From a virus, in the IMG/VR virus record IMGVR_UViG_3300009610_000043, positions 1 to 44,755 of that record: a stretch of 44,755 nt of DNA. The stretch is one strand, 5' to 3'. How positions within the stretch are numbered: position 1 is the stretch's first letter; each line of letters begins with the position of its first letter. This document shows, in pieces, positions 6,642 to 14,023 of this stretch. The notes beneath the pieces are model-generated. The model did not search any database and was not told the origin of the DNA. It worked only from the letters and a program-made list of their open reading frames with translations. Made by a program: the position numbers and the translations under genes.

Positions 6642-6688
6642 ATGACGAGCCTTTGCATGAATATCTAGCAGGAAAAACGTACCTATAA
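6638..6688 (+). CDS. possible 16-residue leader/micropeptide
   Basis: An ATG overlaps the helicase stop (ATGA) and opens a 16-codon frame, MNDEPLHEYLAGKTYL. The overlap style matches the genome's coupled genes, but no independent ribosome site is seen and the length is too small for composition tests. It could be chance. Confidence 0.25.
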   Translation: MNDEPLHEYLAGKTYL

Positions 6689-6827
6689 GGCATCTTGGCA
6701 TTTATTTCTTTAAGAAGTTATAAGAGTATAAGGATTGTATATAACATATAATAAGTGAAGATTATTTAAGACTTTTTCAGATATATCTTTTTCGCCGAAA
6801 TGCCGGAAAGTGCCGAAAGGAAGAACT
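6689..6827 (+). other. AT-rich intergenic stretch
   Basis: This very AT-rich stretch contains several TATA-like strings (including TATAAT at 6747-6752) but no TTCGCA element and no good -35. Near its end, a GC-containing repeat (GCCGAAATGCCGGAAAGTGCCGAAAGG) supplies the ribosome site for the next gene. A weak promoter is possible; nothing else is seen. Confidence 0.4.
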
Positions 6828-7331
6828 ATGGACACAATTGTTGAATACGGAAGAACTATCGAAGGTTTTCCTAATTATGAGATTACTAATCGTGGTAGAG
6901 TTTTCAATATCAAGACTGGTAGAGAGATGGTCTTGTCCCCAACTTTAGCTGGTGATCTAACAGTTGGACTTACAAAGAATGGATATCAGCATCGATTCTC
7001 GGTGAAGTGTTTGGTAGCCAGAGTATTTGTTGTTGGAGAGACTGAAATCTTTAACACGCCGATTCTGTTGGATAACGACAAGCATAATCTTAGCTCTGAT
7101 AATATTGTTTGGAGACCTCGTTGGTTTGCTTGGAGATATACCAGACAGTTTGCAGAACCTCACAACTGGTATTTCTTTGGTCCATTGATTGATAGAGTTA
7201 GTATGACACAGTACGCCAATTATCAAGAAGCCGTGATGCGTAATGGACTTCTTTATGCGGACATTTTTGAATCCATTTACAATGACAAGTTGACATTTCC
7301 AACACATCAAAAATTTGCGTATATCCAATAA
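6828..7331 (+). CDS. NUMOD4/HNH-homing-like protein, catalytic His apparently lost
   Basis: I prefer ATG 6828 behind GAAAGGA to an in-frame GTG at 6810; this gives 167 residues. The N-terminus (IEGFPNYEITNRGRVFNIKTGRE, about 11-33) is a NUMOD4-type DNA-binding motif as in HNH homing endonucleases, followed by LTKNGYQHRFSVKCLVARVFV. Where active relatives carry an HNH core with VNH-DGNK-NN-NLEW, this protein has ILLDNDKHNLSSDNIVW: the scaffold remains but the first catalytic histidine is missing. The C-terminal half (WFAWRYTRQFAEPHNWYFFG onwards) is extra. Family knowledge suggests a homing enzyme origin; the missing residue suggests a domesticated DNA-binding protein. It is placed between the helicase and the nucleases. 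Confidence 0.8.
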   Translation: MDTIVEYGRTIEGFPNYEITNRGRVFNIKTGREMVLSPTLAGDLTVGLTKNGYQHRFSVKCLVARVFVVGETEIFNTPILLDNDKHNLSSDNIVWRPRWFAWRYTRQFAEPHNWYFFGPLIDRVSMTQYANYQEAVMRNGLLYADIFESIYNDKLTFPTHQKFAYIQ

Positions 7332-7344
7332 TATACATACCGAC

Positions 7345-7366
7345 CTACTAAACAACGATTATAATG
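7345..7366 (+). promoter_or_regulatory. promoter element copy 3 (right half only)
   Basis: CTACTAAACAACGATTATAATG shares the AAACAACGATTATAATGAAGGAGAG stretch almost exactly with copy 1 but lacks TTCGCA at the expected place (7340-7345 reads CCGACC). TATAAT is 7360-7365. It lies 33 bases before the VRR-NUC gene body and directly before a ribosome-site hairpin. Confidence 0.65.
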
Positions 7367-7368
7367 AA

Positions 7369-7407
7369 GGAGAGTAAGTATCTCCTATCGTTTTGGAGGT
7401 ACTTATG
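7369..7407 (+). promoter_or_regulatory. leader hairpin locking the VRR-NUC ribosome site
   Basis: TAAGTATCTCC (7375-7385) pairs with GGAGGTACTTA (7395-7405) over 11 bp, burying both the GGAGG ribosome site and the A of the start codon. GGAGA at 7369-7373 could instead pair with TCTCC (7381-7385) and free the ribosome site. Two exclusive folds are therefore visible. Confidence 0.6.
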
Positions 7408-7716
7408 AATGAGAGTGCATACCAAAGAAAACTTATTAAGAAAATTCGTGACCTTCTACCAGGGTGTATGATCCTTAAGAATGATCCGAGTTATATGCAG
7501 GGAGTTCCGGACATTATCATTTTGTTCGAAACGCAGTGGGCAATGCTTGAAATTAAGCGCGCTGTTGATGCGAACACGCAAGCAAACCAAGAGTATTACA
7601 TTACCCTTCTTGATGAAATGTCATATGCGTCATTCATTTATCCAGAAATTGAAGAGGCGGTATTAGATGATCTTCAACGCTCATTCGGAGTTATCGGGTC
7701 GTCACGCGTTTCTTAG
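7405..7716 (+). CDS. VRR-NUC domain nuclease
   Basis: The protein has 103 residues from the ATG behind GGAGG. It shows the compact VRR-NUC (PD-(D/E)XK) pattern: YQRKLIKKIRDLLPGC, then LKNDPSYMQGVPDIIILF (catalytic D in GVPD), WAMLEIKRA (ExK) and a following Q (NTQANQEYY). Phage VRR-NUC proteins are structure-specific endonucleases, often for branched DNA, and commonly lie beside an SNF2 helicase as here. Its start is buried in a hairpin. The last 50 bp overlap the next nuclease gene in another frame, which suggests tight co-expression. Confidence 0.9.
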   Translation: MNESAYQRKLIKKIRDLLPGCMILKNDPSYMQGVPDIIILFETQWAMLEIKRAVDANTQANQEYYITLLDEMSYASFIYPEIEEAVLDDLQRSFGVIGSSRVS

Positions 7717-8227
7717 TCCTAGCAGCTATCATTGGCTTAATTATTCTGATCAAAAGTTAGAAGCTCGTTTCATATCTGCCATGGCTGCTAAGCGAGGTAC
7801 TGATTTACATAATCTTGCGCATGAAGCTATTCGTCTAGGCGTTAAACTATCTAGAACAAATAAGTCATTATCAACATATGTTAATGATGCAATTGGTTAT
7901 AAAATGTTGTGCGAACAACCGCTATATTATTCTGATAATTGTTTTGGCACAGCGGATACGATTTGTTTCCGAAGGAACAAGCTAAGAATTCATGATTTGA
8001 AAACTGGTATTATTCATACATCTGAACACCAGCTAGAAGTCTACGCATCTCTGTTTTGTTTGGAATATTCTATCGATCCATTTGAAATTGAGATCGAACT
8101 GCGTATTTACCAAAGAGATGACATTAGAATTTTTGAGCCATACGGTGATACAATTGCTAGTATAATGTCCAGAATTATTGATTTCGATCAACAACTGGAA
8201 GAAATGAAAGCTTCGGATCGATACTAA
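7667..8227 (+). CDS. Cas4/RecB-like PD-(D/E)XK exonuclease
   Basis: The 186-residue protein starts 50 bp inside the VRR-NUC gene. Motifs: RGTDLHNLAHEAI (conserved H, about 43-55), FGTADTICF (D), IHDLKTG (DxK) and QLEVYASLF (QxxxY). This order is that of the RecB/Cas4 nuclease family. The four cysteines of the Cas4 iron-sulfur cluster are not arranged in the usual way, so an iron-sulfur enzyme is uncertain. Phage members are thought to process DNA ends for replication or recombination. There is no CRISPR array nearby, so a CRISPR role is not implied. Confidence 0.88.
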   Translation: MIFNAHSELSGRHAFLSPSSYHWLNYSDQKLEARFISAMAAKRGTDLHNLAHEAIRLGVKLSRTNKSLSTYVNDAIGYKMLCEQPLYYSDNCFGTADTICFRRNKLRIHDLKTGIIHTSEHQLEVYASLFCLEYSIDPFEIEIELRIYQRDDIRIFEPYGDTIASIMSRIIDFDQQLEEMKASDRY

Positions 8228-8238
8228 GGAGGTGATTT

Positions 8239-10893
8239 GTGTTCATTGACGAAGATGATTATCTAGCCCATTATGGAATTCTCCGTCGTTCTGGTCGATA
8301 TCCATGGGGTTCCGGTCAAAATGAAAATCAACGAAACAAGATCTTCCTTCAGACTGTTTCGGATTTGAGAAAGCAAGGCCTAACGGAAGTCGAAATTGCT
8401 AGAGGATTTGATTGCTCCACTACCGATCTTAGAGCAGCAAAGTCTGAAGCTAAAAATCAACAAAAGCAAGCTGATATTGCAATGGCTCAGCGGTTGAAGG
8501 AAAAAGGATATTCAACCAACGCCATTGCTAACAGAATGGGAATTCCAGAATCATCTGCTAGAAATCTCTTAAAGCCAGGCGAAGCAGATAAAAATGATGT
8601 TCTTATTTCAACAACCGCCATGCTTAAGGCTCAAGTTGATGAAAAAGGCTTTGTAGATGTTGGTAAGGGCGTAGAGAACTATATTGGTGTCACTTCTACA
8701 AGACTTGATACCGCGATATCTATGGTTCGTGGCCAAGGATATGAACTTCACTATGTTACGGTTAAGCAACTTGGTACAGGTCATGAAACTAAGATGAAGG
8801 TGTTAGGTCCTCCTGGATCTACTCAAAAAGATGTTTGGCAACATCCAGAAAAGATTCAACAGATTACTAATTATTCTGATGATGGTGGTCGATCTTATAC
8901 TAAGACCCAAACTCCTATTTCAATCAGCCCAAAGCGGGTTGGTATTGTTTACGCCGATCAAGGTGGTTCGAAAGCAGATGGAGTAGTTTATGTTCGGCCA
9001 GGAGTTGACGATATTGCTCTTGGCGGGTCAAAGTACGCCCAAGTTCGTATTCAGGTTGGAGATGGCCATTATATTAAGGGAATGGCTATGTACAAGGATG
9101 ATTTACCAGATGGTGTAGACCTTATGTTTAATACGTCTAAAAGAGATACTGGTAACAAACTCGATGCAATGAAGCCACTTACTGATGATCCAGATCTTCC
9201 GTTTGGTTCTATCGTTCGTCAAATTGTAGATAAGCCTGGATCTCCAAACGCCAAAGTAACTTCTGTTATGAATATTGTTAATGAAGAAGGAAACTGGGCT
9301 GATTGGTCTCGTACTTTGTCTTCTCAGATGTTGTCTAAGCAAAGCCCGCATCTCGCTAAGACACAGTTAGATATGACTTATGAACGTCGTCTAAATGATT
9401 ATGAAAATATCAGCAATCTTACAAACCCAACAGTTCGTAAGAAGTTGCTTATGGATTTTGCTGGTAGTACTGATTCGGCAGCCGTTCATCTAAAGGCTGC
9501 AGCAATGCCAGGTCAAGCAGTAAGAGTTATTCTTCCAGTATCTTCGATTCAACCAAATCAAGTTTATGCCCCCACTTTTAGAAATGGCGACACTGTTGTA
9601 TTGATTCGTCACCCACATGGTGGGACATTTGAGATTCCAAGATTAACGGTTAACAATAATCATGCTGAATCTAAGAAGCTTCTTGGGGATGCAAGAGATG
9701 CAATTGGTATTCATCACGAAACAGCTAAGAGATTGTCGGGTGCTGATTTCGATGGAGATACAGTTCTTGTAATTCCAGATTCCGCACGTAGGATTAAAGA
9801 TTCGCCTGCTCTAAAAGCGCTTAATGATTTCGATCCTAGAGCATCGTACCCAGCATATGAGGGTATGAAGCCTATGCGTAATACGCAAACAGAGATGGGG
9901 AAGATCTCTAATCTTATTACGGACATGACTATTCAAGGCGCCAGTCATGATGAAGTTGCCCGTGCTGTTAAGCATTCCATGGTTGTTATTGATGCGGAAA
10001 AACATAATCTTAATTATAAACTGTCTTATAATGATAACAACATTAGACAACTTAAAGAGAAGTATCAAAGACAACCCAGTGGTTCAACAGGTGCCGCCAC
10101 CCTTATCTCAAGGGCTAAGTCTGAGATACGGGTACCTGAAAGAAAAGAACGCAGCCAAGGTAAAGGTGGCCCTATTGATAAGGCTACTGGTGAACGCGTC
10201 TTTGAAGAAACAGGTAGGGTACATTGGAAGTCTGGTATGCCCATCACTACCACCACCACTAGGTTGGGTGAGGCTAAGGATGCGCATACTCTATCATCAG
10301 GTACCCCTATTGAACGGTACTATGCAGATCATTCTAATCAACTCAAGTCTTTAGCTAATACGGCTAGGCTTCAAGCAATTAATACCCCCCCTTCAAAGTA
10401 TCTGCCCTCTGCTAAGAAGGTGTATGCTAATGAAGTAGCCTCCCTCAATTCTAAATTGACCGTGGCTAAAAGTAATGCCCCTCTTGAACGACAGGCCCAG
10501 TTAATAGCCAACAGTATTGTTAAGACTAAGAAGAGTTACAATCCTAACATGGATAAGGATACGCATAAGAAGGTTGAATACCAGGCCCTTCAAGAAGCCC
10601 GTGCACGTACGGGTGCAGATAAACAACAGATCCGCCTCACTAATCAAGAATGGGACGCCATACAGGCGGGAGCTATCAGTGATTCTAAACTCTCCGAGAT
10701 CTTAACACATGCAGACATGGATGTAGTACGTAAGCTTGCAACACCTAAGACTGAGATACTAATGACAAGTAACATGACTAATAGAGCCAACGCTATGTTT
10801 GCATCTGGCTATACTAGATCAGAGGTAGCACAAGCACTTGGTGTATCAGTTAGTACATTGGATGTTGCAACAGTAGCAACAACAACTGAATGA
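8239..10893 (+). CDS. DFDGD-motif protein, putative single-chain RNA polymerase with HTH repeats
   Basis: The protein has 884 residues; GTG start behind AAGGAGGTGATTT. The N-terminus contains HYGILRRSGRYPWGSG (about 11-26), then two helix-turn-helix units (LRKQGLTEVEIARGFDCSTT and RLKEKGYSTNAIANRMGIPE, within about 43-113). The core holds VVLIRHPHGGTFEIPRLTV and then SGADFDGDTVLVIP with DFDGD at 503-507, the metal-binding signature of double-psi beta-barrel RNA polymerases (RNAP beta', YonO-like, RdRP-like). After it comes TEMGKISNLITDMTI and HSMVVIDAEKHNLNYK. A third helix-turn-helix (GYTRSEVAQALGVSVSTLD) ends the protein. The motif and size fit a phage DNA-dependent RNA polymerase; activity is inferred. 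The 3' quarter appears to use somewhat different codons. It lies immediately before the late-gene boundary. Confidence 0.82.
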   Translation: MFIDEDDYLAHYGILRRSGRYPWGSGQNENQRNKIFLQTVSDLRKQGLTEVEIARGFDCSTTDLRAAKSEAKNQQKQADIAMAQRLKEKGYSTNAIANRMGIPESSARNLLKPGEADKNDVLISTTAMLKAQVDEKGFVDVGKGVENYIGVTSTRLDTAISMVRGQGYELHYVTVKQLGTGHETKMKVLGPPGSTQKDVWQHPEKIQQITNYSDDGGRSYTKTQTPISISPKRVGIVYADQGGSKADGVVYVRPGVDDIALGGSKYAQVRIQVGDGHYIKGMAMYKDDLPDGVDLMFNTSKRDTGNKLDAMKPLTDDPDLPFGSIVRQIVDKPGSPNAKVTSVMNIVNEEGNWADWSRTLSSQMLSKQSPHLAKTQLDMTYERRLNDYENISNLTNPTVRKKLLMDFAGSTDSAAVHLKAAAMPGQAVRVILPVSSIQPNQVYAPTFRNGDTVVLIRHPHGGTFEIPRLTVNNNHAESKKLLGDARDAIGIHHETAKRLSGADFDGDTVLVIPDSARRIKDSPALKALNDFDPRASYPAYEGMKPMRNTQTEMGKISNLITDMTIQGASHDEVARAVKHSMVVIDAEKHNLNYKLSYNDNNIRQLKEKYQRQPSGSTGAATLISRAKSEIRVPERKERSQGKGGPIDKATGERVFEETGRVHWKSGMPITTTTTRLGEAKDAHTLSSGTPIERYYADHSNQLKSLANTARLQAINTPPSKYLPSAKKVYANEVASLNSKLTVAKSNAPLERQAQLIANSIVKTKKSYNPNMDKDTHKKVEYQALQEARARTGADKQQIRLTNQEWDAIQAGAISDSKLSEILTHADMDVVRKLATPKTEILMTSNMTNRANAMFASGYTRSEVAQALGVSVSTLDVATVATTTE

Positions 10894-10914
10894 TTAGGAA
10901 AGGATGAATGACTA

Positions 10915-11160
10915 ATGAAGAAGTCTATGCTTACTACTGTTGACAATCCTCATTCACCCTTTGACGAATTCTTAGCTTGGTACGCCCATGATGTTTCAAG
11001 TGGCCACCATACTTGTGCGTTCCTTGCAAGAATACTGAATGATTCAGATCAATTGTCAGATTCTGATCAAGATTTAGCTGTCAACCAAGCCATCGACGAG
11101 ATAGTAAGTGAGAACGTTTCTGGAATTTATAGAAAAGTTACACAAGAAGTTCCAGATTAA
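10915..11160 (+). CDS. small conserved phage protein next to DFDGD gene
   Basis: The 81-residue protein starts at ATG 10915 behind AGGAAAGGATG. It contains LTTVDNPHSPFDEFLAWYAHD, then HHTCAFLARILNDSDQLSD and a helical AIDEIVSENVSGIYRKVTQ. I recognise this as a small protein widely conserved in phages of Gram-positive bacteria that often sits beside the DFDGD gene; no function is known to me. It is soluble and acidic. Constant linkage would suggest a partner or regulator of the polymerase-like protein (inference). Confidence 0.82.
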   Translation: MKKSMLTTVDNPHSPFDEFLAWYAHDVSSGHHTCAFLARILNDSDQLSDSDQDLAVNQAIDEIVSENVSGIYRKVTQEVPD

Positions 11161-11344
11161 TTTATAAAAAAATATTTTTTAATTTAATATTTTATTCAAC
11201 AATCTTGAGAGGTCAAAGGGGGAGGGGGGGGCTTCGCATATACTACCCCCCCTATGCATCGCCCGACTCCATATTTTTTCCCCGGGGGGACTATTTGGAG
11301 AATGTTTCCGGAAAGCGAGCGAGGGAGTAAGGATGTATTAGCCC
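11161..11344 (+). promoter_or_regulatory. early/late boundary: AT-rich palindrome, G-tract/C-tract hairpin
   Basis: No gene is seen. An AT-rich start with the palindrome AAAAAATATTTTTT is followed by G5-A-G8 (11218-11231), a 14-base loop and C7 (11246-11252), which can pair. Next come CTCC, a T-run, CCCCGGGGGG (11280-11289) and GGAG. It separates the replication/transcription genes from the lysis and structural genes, so transcription stop and late start signals are likely here. I cannot point to a canonical -35/-10 pair. Confidence 0.5.
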
Positions 11345-11590
11345 ATGAAGGATCGTTCCGTAGTAGAAATTATTGTTCTTATGCTCACGTTTGTTGTGGG
11401 AATTGTGATAATTGGGTTATCTGCGGGGCTTATCTTTGTGGAAATTCGTGATCCAGAGACAGATACAACTATTCTTGCCACTACTTTAATGTCTTTGATC
11501 TCAGCTATTCTTGGTACCTTATTTGGGATGTTAATTAGTAAGGGTGACAAGATCAATGGTCGACATAAAGACAAGGAGGATGATACGTGA
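11345..11590 (+). CDS. two-helix membrane protein, holin candidate
   Basis: The protein has 81 residues: a short charged start (MKDRSVVE), TM1 ([20 protein letters not shown], about 9-29), a loop with [10 protein letters not shown]2 ([20 protein letters not shown], about 45-65) and a highly charged tail ([15 protein letters not shown]). Size, two helices and a charged C-terminus fit class II-type holins, and an endolysin lies 6 kb downstream in the same direction. It could instead be a membrane partner of the collagen-like protein, whose GTG start overlaps this stop by 4 bp. The ribosome site (GGGAGTAAGG) is a little far from the ATG. Confidence 0.65.
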   Translation: MKDRSVVEIIVLMLTFVVGIVIIGLSAGLIFVEIRDPETDTTILATTLMSLISAILGTLFGMLISKGDKINGRHKDKEDDT

Positions 11591-12153
11591 ATCCAATACA
11601 TGTGTTAGCTCCAGTCGCTGCTGTGTCGGGCATCATGGTTGTTATAGCATTGATCGCTTCTGAACCTACGGAAGTAACAACTCCTTCTACTACAAGTATT
11701 GTTGTTATCACAACTAACGTTGATGGTGAACCTGAAGTAACAGTAGTTAATGGGGATGATGGATCAGATGGAGAAACTGGCGCAACCGGAGCTAGAGGAG
11801 AAGCTGGCGAATCAATTGTAGGGCCTCCGGGTCCACCAGGTCCGCAAGGTCCACCGGGTTCTATCGGTCCCCCGGGAGAATCTATTATCGGTCCACCAGG
11901 AGAGTCAGTTATTGGACCACCAGGTCCGGCCGGTGCTGATGGACAATCAATTGTAGGACCACCGGGTCCTCAAGGCGAATCGATAGTAGGTCCTCCTGGA
12001 CCTCAGGGAGAATCTGTTGTTGGTCCTCAAGGTCCAGCAGGTCCTAGAGGTCCAGCAGGATTAGAATGCCCATCTGGATTCTCTGCTCAATCATTTAGCG
12101 TTAAGCGACAGGGTAATGATGATGTGCAGGTCTTTGCTTGTGTTGCTGGATGA
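11587..12153 (+). CDS. membrane-anchored collagen-like protein
   Basis: The 188-residue protein has a GTG start in the overlap with the holin-like gene. Residues about 5-27 form a hydrophobic helix ([19 protein letters not shown]) acting as signal or anchor, followed by a threonine-rich stalk (30-42). From about 58 to 158 it is built of Gly-X-Y triplets ([22 protein letters not shown] units). The last 30 residues hold a small two-cysteine domain (CPSGFSAQ to FACVAG). Collagen-like triplets are common in phage fibres, but an N-terminal membrane helix is unusual for a virion protein. It may be displayed on the infected cell or act with the holin-like protein. Function not known. Confidence 0.8.
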   Translation: MNPIHVLAPVAAVSGIMVVIALIASEPTEVTTPSTTSIVVITTNVDGEPEVTVVNGDDGSDGETGATGARGEAGESIVGPPGPPGPQGPPGSIGPPGESIIGPPGESVIGPPGPAGADGQSIVGPPGPQGESIVGPPGPQGESVVGPQGPAGPRGPAGLECPSGFSAQSFSVKRQGNDDVQVFACVAG

Positions 12154-12167
12154 ATTAAGGAGAATTC

Positions 12168-12542
12168 ATGACCCCTGGCAAGTTTGATTTGAACATGTAT
12201 CGTGGCGATACATACAGTTGGCGTTTTATTCTATGGATTGATGAAGAAAAGACAGATCCAGTTATTTTAACAGGGGCTGTTGTTGAAGCGGAGATCCGAG
12301 ATAAGCCTGGTGGTATGGCAATTATTGAGTTGCCTTGCACAATCGTTCCACCAAATATTATTGATGTGACTATGACACCTCAAAATTATGTTGGATGTCC
12401 TGCTAAAGGTGTGTGGGATATGCAAATTATCTACCCAAACGGCATTGTCAATACTCCTATTGGCGGATCAATTAGCATAACACCAGATGTAACTGGGTCA
12501 ACTGGAATGGTTTTAGATGCCTCAAGGAAGTGGGCCCCATGA
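12168..12542 (+). CDS. minor tail/baseplate protein, BppU-N/Ig-like
   Basis: This 124-residue protein has an ATG behind AAGGAGAATTC. It opens FDLNMYRGDTYSWRFILW, a pattern typical of small phage beta-sandwich proteins at the tip of the tail, with AEIRDKPGG and WDMQIIYPNG strands after it. Family relatives in actinophages are annotated as minor tail proteins or Ig-like. The stop overlaps the next start by ATGA, so it is produced with the collagen-like fibre. A fibre-base or chaperone role is inferred. A second protein of the same general kind is at 14421. Confidence 0.78.
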   Translation: MTPGKFDLNMYRGDTYSWRFILWIDEEKTDPVILTGAVVEAEIRDKPGGMAIIELPCTIVPPNIIDVTMTPQNYVGCPAKGVWDMQIIYPNGIVNTPIGGSISITPDVTGSTGMVLDASRKWAP

Positions 12543-14023
12543 GTGATATTCCTTCTGTTATTGTCGTTGAACATGGCGATACTTCAGTTGATGTAAGTGT
12601 TATTGGTACTAATTTTGAAGTAATTGAAATTGGTAATTTGAGTGGTCCGCCAGGGCCTCCGGGTCCGGCTTCAACGGTTCCAGGACCTCCAGGTCCAGCG
12701 GGAGCAACTGGTCCAGCATCAACTGTTCCAGGCCCACAGGGCCCAGCGGGTCCAACGGGTGAAACGGGTGCAACAGGACCTCCTGGTCCGAGTCTCACCA
12801 ACGGCGACAAGGGTGACATCACTGTTGCCGGTGGCGGAGCCACGCTAACTGTCGACAACGGTGCGATCACCTACGCCAAGATCCAAAACGTGACGGGCGA
12901 TCGAGTTCTTGGCCGGGACGGCAATGGCGGACCTATCATTGAGCTTCAATGCTTCTCGCCTGGGCGGACGATTCTCGGATCAGGGTCATACCTCGCCGTG
13001 CGGAACGCGTTGTCGTTGGATCAGGTCAACAATACGACCGACGCCAACAAGCCGATCTCGACTGCGACGCAGACAGCACTCAACCTCCTAGCTCCGAAAC
13101 TAAACCCGACGTTCCAGAATGTCGTGATAATTGATAGTGCAGCCCCAGGTATTTGGTTTGTAGATAATACCGCTGCTGTTGGCAATAAGAACTTCATGTT
13201 GACTCACAACGATGGGGTATTTCGACTTCTTGCGATGAGCGATGATGCTGCTACCACTCAGGGCGTCCCGGTGTCATTTGATCGCGTTACTGGCGTTCTC
13301 GCTTTCAATGGTACAGGCGTCACTGGTGTTCGGGTACCGACAGCGGTCAATGCTGCCGACGCTGTTACCAAGGCTCAACTTGATGCTGCGGCTGGCAGTG
13401 CAGTAGTTCCGATTGCAGTTTCGCCGATGAGCATGCAACCACCAACCTGGGTTGAGGGTATTTCAGTTACTTCTTCTGCTGGATTACCAGGAAGAGTCCT
13501 AAAGCCTGATGGTACTGCTAATAATAAAGTAGTTCGACTAGGTTGGTTCTATCTGGAACCATTTTACATGGTTGATACAGTTCAATTTCGTTCGTATTGT
13601 TTTGCTCCAGAGACAACAGATGCGAATGTGGTTGTTGACCTTGCCATTTATTCGGTTCCTAATTGGAAGCCATCTCAGACTGCCACTTTGGTTCCAAATA
13701 CGAGCGTGACGGCAGCTCCAGCTGGGACTACTGGAACTAAGTATGTCAACTTTCCCTCTACGTTGACACTTACTCCTGGTGCCTATTGGCTCGGCTTCGT
13801 TTATCGGGGCAGCGCCACGGCTACGTTTAACTGGACAGTTCTTGGCGATGCGGGATCATTCTTCAACGCTTCTATCCACAATACGCAAGGTCATAATCAG
13901 CCAACATGTGTTGAAAGTACAACCAGAACTGCTGGAATCCCAGCAGGTAATCTTGCATTACCAGGATCGTTCGGCGCTGCGCTTTCAACATTCGTCACCC
14001 TTCTAAAGAAGGAGGGCACATGA
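12539..14023 (+). CDS. collagen-like tail fibre protein
   Basis: I use ATG 12539, overlapping the previous stop, rather than the in-frame GTG 12530; 494 residues. Domains: N-terminal beta part (1-34); Gly-X-Y triplets (about 36-86, [20 protein letters not shown] type); a fibre-shaft segment with NGDKGDITVAGGGATLTVDN and RVLGRD; a region with NLLAPKLNPTFQ and a C-terminal beta-rich receptor-binding-like domain from about 305. Bases roughly 12790-13110 look much richer in G+C than both sides, suggesting an exchanged module. The protein likely forms trimers at the tail tip and contacts the host surface. Confidence 0.82.
   Translation: MSDIPSVIVVEHGDTSVDVSVIGTNFEVIEIGNLSGPPGPPGPASTVPGPPGPAGATGPASTVPGPQGPAGPTGETGATGPPGPSLTNGDKGDITVAGGGATLTVDNGAITYAKIQNVTGDRVLGRDGNGGPIIELQCFSPGRTILGSGSYLAVRNALSLDQVNNTTDANKPISTATQTALNLLAPKLNPTFQNVVIIDSAAPGIWFVDNTAAVGNKNFMLTHNDGVFRLLAMSDDAATTQGVPVSFDRVTGVLAFNGTGVTGVRVPTAVNAADAVTKAQLDAAAGSAVVPIAVSPMSMQPPTWVEGISVTSSAGLPGRVLKPDGTANNKVVRLGWFYLEPFYMVDTVQFRSYCFAPETTDANVVVDLAIYSVPNWKPSQTATLVPNTSVTAAPAGTTGTKYVNFPSTLTLTPGAYWLGFVYRGSATATFNWTVLGDAGSFFNASIHNTQGHNQPTCVESTTRTAGIPAGNLALPGSFGAALSTFVTLLKKEGT

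Noticed and set aside
6747-6752. TATAAT at 6747 as an eighth copy of the promoter element
   Set aside because: It lacks both TTCGCA and the ACAACG(C/A)T part; in a stretch this AT-rich the match is likely by chance.
7667-8227. CRISPR-Cas interpretation of the Cas4-like nuclease
   Set aside because: No repeat-spacer array and no other cas-like gene in the window; phage Cas4-like proteins are common as DNA-processing enzymes.
11254-11451. A 65-residue frame across the early/late boundary
   Set aside because: It overlaps the holin-like gene in another frame and starts in the C-tract with no ribosome site.
11587-12153. Low-complexity artefact in the collagen-like gene
   Set aside because: The triplets use varied codons, the frame has a signal helix and a cysteine end domain, and the start overlaps the upstream stop; it is a real gene.
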